Origin: JAEUKA01 sp044228505 | GTDB taxonomy: Bacteria > Myxococcota_A > Polyangia > Palsa-1104 > JAEUJZ01 | Direction: 5' to 3' | Assembly (NCBI GenBank): GCA_044228505.1 | Contig: JBGAUT010000001.1 | Location: 124,001-188,000 of the forward strand | DNA length: 64,000 bases | Part shown: in pieces, positions 35,786 to 43,173 of the stretch | Numbering within the stretch: position 1 is the stretch's first letter | How the letters are laid out: each line of letters begins with the position of its first letter | Translations under genes and position numbers: made by a program | The notes under the pieces: generated by a model | What the model was told of the DNA's origin: nothing | Seen by the model: the letters and a program-made list of their open reading frames with translations, nothing else | The model's database searches: none

Positions 35786-36990
35786 TCGGAGTCCTCCCTC
35801 TCTTGGTATCCGACCGGATCGGATCGTTCCGAAACACTAGACTTCCGGAAGGACACGATGTGAAGGTCGAGTCCGTCTGCCGCTCGAATCATCCTAGCCG
35901 TGAAGGAGCGCAGCAGTATTTGTCGAAGTAGCGAGCTTTCTGTTCGCCCAATCACTACATCAGTGACACCGTGTGAGCGCGCAAACTCTAGCAGGGTCAC
36001 CACTGCATCGTCTCCTTGCAAGCGTACTACTTCCGCACCCAGCTCCTTGGCCAGCTCGATGTTAGTGAGAAGATGTCGCTGCGCGGTCGAATCAATCACG
36101 TCGGGCGCTTCCTTCCGTGTCTGAACATAGACGACGTACCAAGCGGTGTTTAGCCGACCAGCGAGCCGTGAACCGCGCCGTAGTAGCGTGCGCGCATGAG
36201 GTGGATTGCTCGATAGACAGACCATGAGTTTGCCTCCCCAACTACTGTTGGTCTGGTGTGATGCATTCGTCGTCAGGCCTGAGCGATCGAGGCTATCGGC
36301 TACTTCACGCAGAGCCAGTTCTCGCAGGTTCGCCAAGTTGCGTTCTTGAAAGAAGTGACTGAGCGCCCACGGAATCTTGTCCGCGCTGTAGATCTTGCCA
36401 GCCCGCAGCCGATCGAGCAGATCTAGTACATCAAGATCCAGCGTGACGATCTGATCTGCTTGCTTCAGAAGTGTATCGGGCACCGTCTCGCGTACTTGCA
36501 CCCCCGTTGCGCGGAAGACCACGTCGTTTAGGCTCTCGATATGCTGAACGTTGAGTGCGCAGATGACATTCATTCCGACCTCAAGAACTTCCAGCACGTC
36601 TTGCCATCGCTTGTTGTGCTTACTCCCTGGCACGTTGGTGTGTGCGACGTCATCAATGATCACAACTTGAGGTTTTCGCGCAATCACCGCATCAATGTCC
36701 ATCTCAGCCAACGTAACGCCCCGGTAGGAAAAGATACGGGGCGAAACTGCTTCAAGTCCTTCGACGAGTGCCGCAGTCTCCGCCCGTCCGTGGGTCTCGA
36801 CCAAGCCAAGCACTACATCTATGCCACGCTGATGCAGCGAATGGGCTTCCTGTAACATTCGGAAGGTCTTTCCAACCCCCGCTGCATAGCCCAGATACAC
36901 CTTCAGCCGTCCGCGCTTGGCGTGCTCCACCAGTTCCAAAAAGTCGGCGGTACGACGTTCCTTCGGATTCCGTGAGCGATGGCGAGACAT
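35782..36990 (-). CDS. KdpD-like sensor protein without kinase domain
   Basis: About 402 residues from the ATG at 36990 (37017 is an alternative). N-terminal KdpD domain: GRLKVYLGYAAGVGKTFRML (Walker A), VVIIDDVAHTNVPGSKHNKRWQDV, ALNVQHIESLNDVV and VRETVPDTLL. Then a universal-stress-protein domain (about 255-395) ending DVVIGRTESSLLRQILLRS. The TM and histidine-kinase parts of KdpD are absent; the following overlapping gene supplies a kinase. In E. coli the N-terminal KdpD domain tunes K+ control (and binds c-di-AMP in Gram-positives). No kdpFABC genes are in the window. Confidence 0.88.
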   Translation of the reverse strand: MSRHRSRNPKERRTADFLELVEHAKRGRLKVYLGYAAGVGKTFRMLQEAHSLHQRGIDVVLGLVETHGRAETAALVEGLEAVSPRIFSYRGVTLAEMDIDAVIARKPQVVIIDDVAHTNVPGSKHNKRWQDVLEVLEVGMNVICALNVQHIESLNDVVFRATGVQVRETVPDTLLKQADQIVTLDLDVLDLLDRLRAGKIYSADKIPWALSHFFQERNLANLRELALREVADSLDRSGLTTNASHQTNSSWGGKLMVCLSSNPPHARTLLRRGSRLAGRLNTAWYVVYVQTRKEAPDVIDSTAQRHLLTNIELAKELGAEVVRLQGDDAVVTLLEFARSHGVTDVVIGRTESSLLRQILLRSFTARMIRAADGLDLHIVSFRKSSVSERSDPVGYQEREDSE

Positions 36991-37295
36991 GACTATTAGT
37001 TGGTGACTCCGAATCATCAAGGACTACGATACGAACTCACTCGGTTGTGATTTCACGAGCTCTAGCCACCCGGGATACTTGCCACAGCGCAGCGTGTCCA
37101 GACAAGTGGGGATCAAATCCGCTTGACGATGCTGTCACAAGCTTTCCAGGGATGATGACAGTCTCCTGTCCCGCTTTCCTCGCAATCGCTGCGGCAGCTC
37201 GCGGGTATCGGCACGTCCTCCTGACTGCTCAGACCCGTAAGCAAGGAGTCTGCCGTTCAAGCTGAAGCCAGACCCCGCGAGAGGTCGGGAGTGTA

Positions 37296-37311
37296 TGGAT
37301 TGCAAATTGCA
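37296..37311 (+). promoter_or_regulatory. Candidate sigma-54 promoter (upstream, weaker)
   Basis: TGGATTGCAAATTGCA: GG and GC separated by exactly 10 bases and a perfect TTGCA at -12; the -24 part deviates from TGGCACG. It lies about 82 bases upstream of a better candidate and could instead be a regulator-binding half-site. Confidence 0.3.
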
Positions 37312-37377
37312 AGAACCACCGACCCCATTGCTTGCAGTTTGCGGCTTCGACGGCGGGCCATTCGACGACAGTCCCCA

Positions 37378-37393
37378 TGGCATGCAGTTTGCC
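37378..37393 (+). promoter_or_regulatory. Candidate sigma-54 promoter of the porin-regulator operon
   Basis: TGGCATGCAGTTTGCC matches the consensus TGGCACG-N4-TTGCW with GG and GC ten bases apart and one mismatch in the -24 box. Transcription would start near 37403, leaving a 40-base leader before the porin ATG. The operon also encodes an NtrC-type activator carrying GAFTGA, so sigma-54 dependence and autoregulation are plausible. Confidence 0.5.
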
Positions 37394-37444
37394 TAGAACC
37401 ACACGCTGGTTCAGCCAGGTTGCATTCACTCCATGGAGAATTCG

Positions 37445-39004
37445 ATGTTCCCGCGATCCTTTGTTCTGTATTTGGTCCTGCACGCAGTCCTCCGCACGGC
37501 GGCCCATGCGCAGACTCCTACTCCTTCTGCTGATTCGAATCCGAACCCTACGGAGTCCCATGAGCCACCACCAGCGGTCGAGAAATCGCTCGCAACGCTG
37601 CCAGCAACACTGGAGGACAGACTGAAACAGCTTGAAGAGCAGGTGCAACAGCTTCGCACTCAGAAACAGCAGTGTGTGACCCCGGTTCCTGATGCGCCGA
37701 CTCCTGCTTCTACGGAACCATTTGCTTGGGGTGACTTCACGTGGCTAAACGGTGGCAGTCGTCAGACTTCGCGACTCCTGGACAGCAAGTACTTCACTCC
37801 GCAGATTGATATCGATACAAACTATACCTTTTCGTTCAATCAGCCGATCGACAACACCATCGTCGGGTCAACCGCTACGGCGCGCCACAACGAGATCTCT
37901 TTGGCATTTCTGGGAATCGGTGGAGATGCACATGTTGGGAATGTCAGAGCTCGGGTTTTCTTTCAGTACGGAGCTCGCTCGACCGTTGTTCCTCGCAATG
38001 ATCTCACGGTACTTCGTGGGCAGTCTGATCTGTACAACGCCTACCGCTACCTAAGCGAAGCCTACGCTGGCTACCACTTCGACAAACTGCACGGGATCAA
38101 TCTCGACGTGGGGTTGTTTTTTGCCTACGTAGGACTGTTCTCCTATACCCAGTTTGAAAACTGGGGCTACCAGGCATCCTTTACTTCAGACAATACGCCG
38201 TGGTTCTTTAACGGAGCCCGACTTCAGATCTTTCCTACGGACCGACTGAAGGTGGAGCTGTGGTTGATCAACGGTTGGCAGAGCTACGGAAAGTTCAACC
38301 AGCTTCCAGGGGTCGGCTATCAGATCCTCTACTCCCCACAGGAGTGGATCAAGATGGTCTTCAATGGCTACGTGGGAACCGACACCCAAGGCAACGCCAG
38401 TCGGGTCCGATTTCACAGCGATAACAGTCTGCTGGTGCGCACTTTCAATCGCCCTTCGGCCAAGGGACTCAGCCGGGCCGCGTTCTCTTTGACCTTCGAT
38501 CTCGGTTTTGAGGAAGGGGGCGGAGTCACCGCGTTCCGTGGCAGTCACGACGCTGGCAACTGCAGCGAGGCCGCGCCCTGTGAGCAGGATTTCATCAGCT
38601 CGATGGCCTACCACATGATGTGGTTTTGGCAGAACAGAATCGGCTGGATGGTGGGAGGTGGATTCATGCGCAACCCCGGTCGGTATTTGGTGTTGGTTCC
38701 TACCGGGGTCGCAGCGTCCACGTTTGATACGCGCTCAGGAACGGAGTTTATTGGGTGGGATCTATCCTCCAATCTTTCATGGTTTCCTAGCGAGAATCTC
38801 ACCTTCCGCTTGGAAGTCTCTCATCACAATGCGAGCGTTCCCTACTATGCGGGACCAGGTGGAGTGACGGGACCGGATGGCTATAAGTGTGGCGGTCTGT
38901 ATGATCCGGATGGCACCATTCGAACCTGTGCGCCAAGTAGCTGGACTCCTGATCTAGTGAATGCAGAGACAAAGCTGATCTTTGCGGCACTGTTCCGCCT
39001 GTAA
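37445..39004 (+). CDS. Outer-membrane beta-barrel porin (Bbp2/OmpL-like)
   Basis: 519 residues from the ATG at 37445, chosen because GGAG lies six bases before it (an ATG 12 bases upstream is alternative). Signal peptide ending AAHAQ, a Pro-rich spacer, a short coiled coil (EDRLKQLEEQVQQLR), then a 12-plus-stranded barrel with alternating aromatic residues, ending in a C-terminal Phe-x-Leu (ALFRL). WGDFTWLNGGSRQ and EAYAGYHFD are typical of the beta-barrel porin-2 family (OmpL-like), which often accompanies split-KdpD systems. 23 bases before the regulator gene. Confidence 0.78.
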   Translation: MFPRSFVLYLVLHAVLRTAAHAQTPTPSADSNPNPTESHEPPPAVEKSLATLPATLEDRLKQLEEQVQQLRTQKQQCVTPVPDAPTPASTEPFAWGDFTWLNGGSRQTSRLLDSKYFTPQIDIDTNYTFSFNQPIDNTIVGSTATARHNEISLAFLGIGGDAHVGNVRARVFFQYGARSTVVPRNDLTVLRGQSDLYNAYRYLSEAYAGYHFDKLHGINLDVGLFFAYVGLFSYTQFENWGYQASFTSDNTPWFFNGARLQIFPTDRLKVELWLINGWQSYGKFNQLPGVGYQILYSPQEWIKMVFNGYVGTDTQGNASRVRFHSDNSLLVRTFNRPSAKGLSRAAFSLTFDLGFEEGGGVTAFRGSHDAGNCSEAAPCEQDFISSMAYHMMWFWQNRIGWMVGGGFMRNPGRYLVLVPTGVAASTFDTRSGTEFIGWDLSSNLSWFPSENLTFRLEVSHHNASVPYYAGPGGVTGPDGYKCGGLYDPDGTIRTCAPSSWTPDLVNAETKLIFAALFRL

Positions 39005-39027
39005 CGTAGTACAAAGATGGTCACGCC

Positions 39028-40398
39028 ATGACCGAGCTGAGTCCGCTGAAAAAGAGCCTCCGTGTCCTCGTCATTGACGATGAAAAGAACATCCTGACTA
39101 CGCTTTCGATGTGTCTGTCGGGAATGGGATGCACCGTTGCTGCAGTACCCACGGAGCAAGCAGCACTACAGGCGCTCAAGCGGCAGACCTTTGATCTGGT
39201 ATTTTTGGATCTCCGATTGCGGGACGGCAGTGGACTCGATCTGCTTCCTTTCCTGTTGAAAGAGATTCCTGACTTGATGGTGGTGATGATCACCGCCCAC
39301 GGGAACTTTGATTCGGCAGTGCAAGCGATCAAGCGCGGTGCCACAGACTTCCTTCCCAAGCCGTTTACCCCGGCACAGATTCGCCATGTGGTCGAGCAAG
39401 CCACCGAGCGGCGGACGATGCGGCGTCGCGTGACGGAGCTGGAAGAGAAGCTTGCGGAGTCCGTTCCCGAAACCGACTTCTTCACCGCATCCACAAAGAT
39501 GCGTGCTGTGCTAGAGGTTATCCTCCGCGTGGCGAATTCCGATGTGTCCGTACTGCTGCGTGGGGAAAGCGGAACCGGCAAAGGAGTGCTGGCCAGATCT
39601 CTGCATGCGCAGAGTTTGCGCAATGGTCATCCGTTTGTGATGGTGAACTGTCCGACCCTGTCAGAAGAGCTACTCGCTAGCGAGCTGTTTGGTCATGTAC
39701 GCGGAGCGTTTACGGGAGCGGTACGTGACCAGCCAGGACGGGTGGAAGCTGCCGAGGGAGGCACGCTATTTCTGGATGAAGTCAGTGAGATTGCACCCGC
39801 ACTCCAAGCCAAGCTCTTGCGATTTTTGCAAGACCGGGAGTTCGAGCGCGTAGGAGAGAATCAGACACGGCGCGCAGATGTACGGGTGCTGGCCGCAACC
39901 AATCGAGATCTTGAACAAGCAGTGCAGAGCGGACGCTTCCGCGAAGATTTGCTGTTTCGACTCAACGTCGTGGAGATCAAGATTCCCGCGCTTCGAGAGC
40001 GTGCGGAGGATATCTTGCCGCTTGCGCGACACTTCCTTCAGTTTTTTGCTCGCAGCGCCAAGCGACCGCAGATGGAGCTATCTAAGGACGCGGAGTCGGT
40101 ACTTCTTCAGTATTCCTGGCCTGGCAACATCCGCGAGCTGCGCAATGCCATGGAGCGGGCCACTATCTTATGGCCCGCCCAGGTGCTGGCTCCCGCCGCG
40201 CTTCCGGATCGCATCATCGCGCATGCAGAGTCGGGACCGGTGCTCGGTGGTGACTATCTACTTGAAGAAGTGGAGCGCGAGCATATCTTGCGAGTCCTCG
40301 GGCGCACCCAAACCCAAGAGGAGGCCGCCTCTATCTTGGGAATTGATGCTTCGACACTGTGGCGGAAGCGGCGAAAGTATGAATCTTCGTCGGATTGA
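39028..40398 (+). CDS. Sigma-54-dependent response regulator, NtrC/AlgB type
   Basis: 456 residues. Receiver domain (about 10-125) with phospho-acceptor Asp in LVFLDLRL and Lys in LPKPF; AAA+ domain (about 148-385) with GESGTGKG (Walker A), RGAFTGA (sigma-54 contact), GGTLFLDEV (Walker B) and LFRLNVVEI; Fis-type helix-turn-helix at the end (EEAASILGIDASTLWRKRRKY). Very similar in layout to AlgB, the partner of KinB. Likely phosphorylated by the kinase at 33878-35785 and activating the sigma-54 promoter before the porin. Confidence 0.92.
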   Translation: MTELSPLKKSLRVLVIDDEKNILTTLSMCLSGMGCTVAAVPTEQAALQALKRQTFDLVFLDLRLRDGSGLDLLPFLLKEIPDLMVVMITAHGNFDSAVQAIKRGATDFLPKPFTPAQIRHVVEQATERRTMRRRVTELEEKLAESVPETDFFTASTKMRAVLEVILRVANSDVSVLLRGESGTGKGVLARSLHAQSLRNGHPFVMVNCPTLSEELLASELFGHVRGAFTGAVRDQPGRVEAAEGGTLFLDEVSEIAPALQAKLLRFLQDREFERVGENQTRRADVRVLAATNRDLEQAVQSGRFREDLLFRLNVVEIKIPALRERAEDILPLARHFLQFFARSAKRPQMELSKDAESVLLQYSWPGNIRELRNAMERATILWPAQVLAPAALPDRIIAHAESGPVLGGDYLLEEVEREHILRVLGRTQTQEEAASILGIDASTLWRKRRKYESSSD

Positions 40399-40399
40399 C

Positions 40400-40520
40400 A
40401 CATAGCTAGTGTTCCTTCTGTCCCTGCCGTCGTCACCTGCGCCTCTTCCAGAATCGTCCGCTTCTCATCGGTTGTGAATCGTTTGTAGAAGCGACACAAG
40501 CCCCCCATTGTTTGGTGCCG
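40400..40520 (-). pseudogene. Remnant of an IS transposase (IS3-type OrfA-like)
   Basis: The minus strand reads FYKRFTTDEKRTILEEAQ followed by AGTEGTL, matching the start of IS3-group helix-turn-helix transposase proteins (RRFSxEEKxRILxEA...GEIGALL). Only about 40 codons remain, without terminal repeats, ending at the 3' end of the regulator gene. A fossil insertion. Confidence 0.45.
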
Positions 40521-40676
40521 TACGGAATCGCTCGATTCTGGAGGGGATATGCCAAGAGATAAGTTAGGCGTCATCCATCAATCAGCAATTGATCGATTCC
40601 CTGCAATGTGGTGCAGTGTCAGTGGTTCTGCGTGTTTCACATGCGGGTAAGCGCCGATTGACAAGGGAGGATCAAG

Positions 40677-41759
40677 ATGAGGGCCTTGAAGCAAAGGGAA
40701 ATCAAGATCGTGCGAGCGTGCGTGCTACCGATGCTGGTCCTGGCAACCATGGGTGTGGACAAGGGCTGTGTGACGTCACCCACGACGGACACCATTGTCA
40801 ACGCCAAGACACAGACGGTGAAAGGAACCATCTCCGAGTATGATGCGGCGGGCAATTTGGTCGGATTCCAGAACGGCAAGGCGCGGCTTCGGGTTGGGTC
40901 CGGTGCCTGGACGCCGTGGGCGAACACCGTGAACAACACCTGGACCATCACGCCGGTCTCTCTCTCCAGTGGAGTCAACGTGCTTCGGGGCGAGACGCAG
41001 CGCACTGCTGGTACCACTTCGGTGAACGGCACGATTGCGGACTTCATCCTGGAATACAAAACCGACCTGATCGACCAGGGCACCCAGAAGGTATATCTCG
41101 ATTGGTCGGAGTCGGGTATCGACAGCAAGATCAAGGAGATGGCGACCGCCACGCTCGATCCCGATCCAACTGCGGCGCAGCTCAACACCTTCGTCACCAA
41201 CGTGAAAGCAGGCGTCAAGGACTTCGTTGAGAGGGCATATAGCGGTATGGACGTCACGGTCGTTGCGTCCGCCGAGACGGCGACTCAGACGGTCAAATTC
41301 CATAACGACACTGGCTGCAATCTGTATGGATCGTCGCCGGGCGATTACCTCAATAAGAACAAAACGCAGACCTCGAACGTGTATATCGACGCCATCCGTT
41401 GCACCATCGTCGATGATCTGCTCACCGAGACTCCGGCCAAAGCGACCGACACGCTGGCACAGCGAGTGACTGACGTGGCCACGTTCATCGGTCGTACTGC
41501 CGCTCATGAGGTCGGTCACAGCCTCGGACTCACGGACGAAGGTCACCTCCACGGCTGCGAGGGCATGCACAACTGCGAGTCCTACGACAGCTCGAATCCG
41601 GCCAATCGATTCGACAGTGGCCACCACATTATGGACCCGGGGCCGAAGTCGGAGACGTTCGCACGCATCGGCCAAGCGAACGCAACAGCACGTCAATGGC
41701 AGCGGCCAGTGTTCGAGCCATACGGCAAAAGCTACCTGCAGCTAATTCATCCTAAGTAG
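40677..41759 (+). CDS. Metzincin-like zinc metalloprotease lipoprotein
   Basis: 360 residues. Strong SD GGAGG six bases before the ATG. The N-terminus is hydrophobic and ends in MGVDKGC, a possible lipobox variant. An Ig-like segment (about 45-125) precedes a protease domain with AAHEVGHSLGLTDEGH (about 278-293), i.e. HExxHxxG with Asp at the usual third-ligand position and a His three residues further, followed by a Met-turn-like HHIMDPG. Several Cys pairs surround it. Belongs to matrixin/archaemetzincin-like secreted peptidases. Followed by a second exported protein on the same strand (34 bases). Confidence 0.7.
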   Translation: MRALKQREIKIVRACVLPMLVLATMGVDKGCVTSPTTDTIVNAKTQTVKGTISEYDAAGNLVGFQNGKARLRVGSGAWTPWANTVNNTWTITPVSLSSGVNVLRGETQRTAGTTSVNGTIADFILEYKTDLIDQGTQKVYLDWSESGIDSKIKEMATATLDPDPTAAQLNTFVTNVKAGVKDFVERAYSGMDVTVVASAETATQTVKFHNDTGCNLYGSSPGDYLNKNKTQTSNVYIDAIRCTIVDDLLTETPAKATDTLAQRVTDVATFIGRTAAHEVGHSLGLTDEGHLHGCEGMHNCESYDSSNPANRFDSGHHIMDPGPKSETFARIGQANATARQWQRPVFEPYGKSYLQLIHPK

Positions 41760-41793
41760 ACGTCCAGGCGGATCTCAGAAAGGACTCGGAACC

Positions 41794-42636
41794 ATGAAAA
41801 AGCTCATCTTCGCGTTCCTGCTTCCCATCCTGGCGGCGGTAGCGTCCCCTGCTCGTGCTCTCGATGTACCGCCTGGTGGCGATGCGCTGTTCCACCAAGT
41901 GCGCAGCTCCAAAGTCGTTGCGGTTGGCGTGCTCTCTACTGTGACTCGGGACAAGCTCAGCTTCAAAGCAGTGCAGAGCATCGACGGCACAGTTCCAGCG
42001 ACTCTGGACATTCCCACCGACCCGTATGTCACGACGCTTAGGCTGACACCAGGTAAGTCGTACACCTTGTTCCTCGTCCCTCAGGCCGGTGACCGAGGGC
42101 AGCCGGAATCGGGGAAGTTCCAGTTCGCCGTTAGTATGTACTCGCTGGTCTTGACGGAACCGCGTGATGTGGGGTCGTTCAGAGAGGCCGTCGCGCTGTT
42201 TCGCAAGGCACAATCCGACAGGTCAACCGCACGCACTCCACTGCTCCAGATGCTTCGTGAGTCGAAGGTTCCCTATTTGCAATACAGCGCCGCGCAAGGG
42301 CTGCGGAAGATGAAGTTGCTCAAGAGCGAGGATCTACCGAATATCCAATCGCTGCTACAGCCCTCGCTCGATCCGCGTGCACAGGAGATGCTAGTGCGTG
42401 AGACAAGTCGCATCGGAGGCGTCGAACACAAGATCCTAGAAGATCTTATCCGCAATCCACAGACGACGGTCACCGTCAAAGCAATTGCCGTGGAGGAGCT
42501 GTTTCGTGCGAAGGGCGCGAACGGACTCAAGCCTCTGCTAAAAGACATCGACACGATTCGGTCGCCGCGCTTGAAGAAGCAGATCGGAGGCCTGCTCACG
42601 AAGCAACCGCTGCCCCCGGTCCCCGAGGACCAGTAG
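41794..42636 (+). CDS. Exported HEAT-repeat-like protein
   Basis: 280 residues with a clear signal peptide (LIFAFLLPILAAVASPARA). Residues 25-125 form a beta-rich domain (VVAVGVLSTVTRDKLSFKAVQ, SYTLFLVPQAG); from about 145 on it is helical with HEAT-like pairs (SKVPYLQYSAAQGLRKMK, SLDPRAQEMLVRETSRIG, TTVTVKAIAVEELFRAKG). AAGGA precedes the ATG. Probably co-transcribed with the metalloprotease gene. Function unknown. Confidence 0.65.
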   Translation: MKKLIFAFLLPILAAVASPARALDVPPGGDALFHQVRSSKVVAVGVLSTVTRDKLSFKAVQSIDGTVPATLDIPTDPYVTTLRLTPGKSYTLFLVPQAGDRGQPESGKFQFAVSMYSLVLTEPRDVGSFREAVALFRKAQSDRSTARTPLLQMLRESKVPYLQYSAAQGLRKMKLLKSEDLPNIQSLLQPSLDPRAQEMLVRETSRIGGVEHKILEDLIRNPQTTVTVKAIAVEELFRAKGANGLKPLLKDIDTIRSPRLKKQIGGLLTKQPLPPVPEDQ

Positions 42637-42746
42637 CCTACCCGTTCTGGTGTGCCGCAGTCTGACATCCTGTGTCACTGCGGTTCTGCCCATCCGCCAA
42701 CGTTCAAAGGTGGCGCTGGTTGTCTTGGCAATTGTACGTCCGGAGT

Positions 42747-43169
42747 TTACTTCCTCAGCAGCTCAATCTGACGAGGTAGAGTCGTGGGCAAGAGCGACCG
42801 TTGGCTGTCTTCAACGGGCGGAATGCGGGACGCGGTGTCTCTGCACTCTGCCTGTCCCTCCTGACGAAACCGAACAGAACCACCGGCGATCTCGCGGACC
42901 AGGTCTGGATCGTTGACAGTGAAGTAGATGCCACCAGGGAACTCACTGTAGCGCTGGATTCGCCGGTCATCGATGAACAACTCGAGCGCCGCGCCGCGTG
43001 GTTCCGGAACATCGGCCACGTAGAGCTTGTAGACCCACGTGACGGGCTCTATCGAGCGACTGCGCGCTTGAACCAGCGTGGCAATGCGGCGCAGGTCCGC
43101 AGGTTCGGGTAGGGCGGCATGAACCTCGACGCGCTCTATCTTGGGTACTTCGTTGACTCGGGTGGTCAT
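42747..43169 (-). CDS. Small protein of the fibre/hydrolase cluster
   Basis: 140 residues, soluble, beta-rich (WVYKLYVADVPEPRGAALELFIDDRRIQRYSEF, GGIYFTVNDPDLVREIAGG), no signal peptide. I do not recognise a family. The start lies 5 bases after the stop of the hydrolase gene, so it is the third gene of a three-gene operon with the fibre-like and hydrolase proteins. Confidence 0.6.
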   Translation of the reverse strand: MTTRVNEVPKIERVEVHAALPEPADLRRIATLVQARSRSIEPVTWVYKLYVADVPEPRGAALELFIDDRRIQRYSEFPGGIYFTVNDPDLVREIAGGSVRFRQEGQAECRDTASRIPPVEDSQRSLLPTTLPRQIELLRK

Positions 43170-43173
43170 GGTC

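Larger units (their letters stand above)
37018..37444. promoter_or_regulatory. Divergent promoter region with sigma-54-type motifs
   Basis: Separates the KdpD-like operon from the porin-regulator operon. It contains two sequences with GG-N10-GC geometry (annotated separately) plus a third related TTGCTTGCAGTTTGC near 37328-37342 that lacks the -24 GG. No small gene is seen. Confidence 0.5.

Noticed and set aside
40254..40574. Intact minus-strand transposase gene
   Set aside because: Only about 40 codons match; the rest lies antisense to the regulator gene.
40776..41696. 306-residue minus-strand open frame antisense to the metalloprotease gene
   Set aside because: Arg-rich shadow produced by codon bias; the plus-strand gene has SD, signal and zinc motif.
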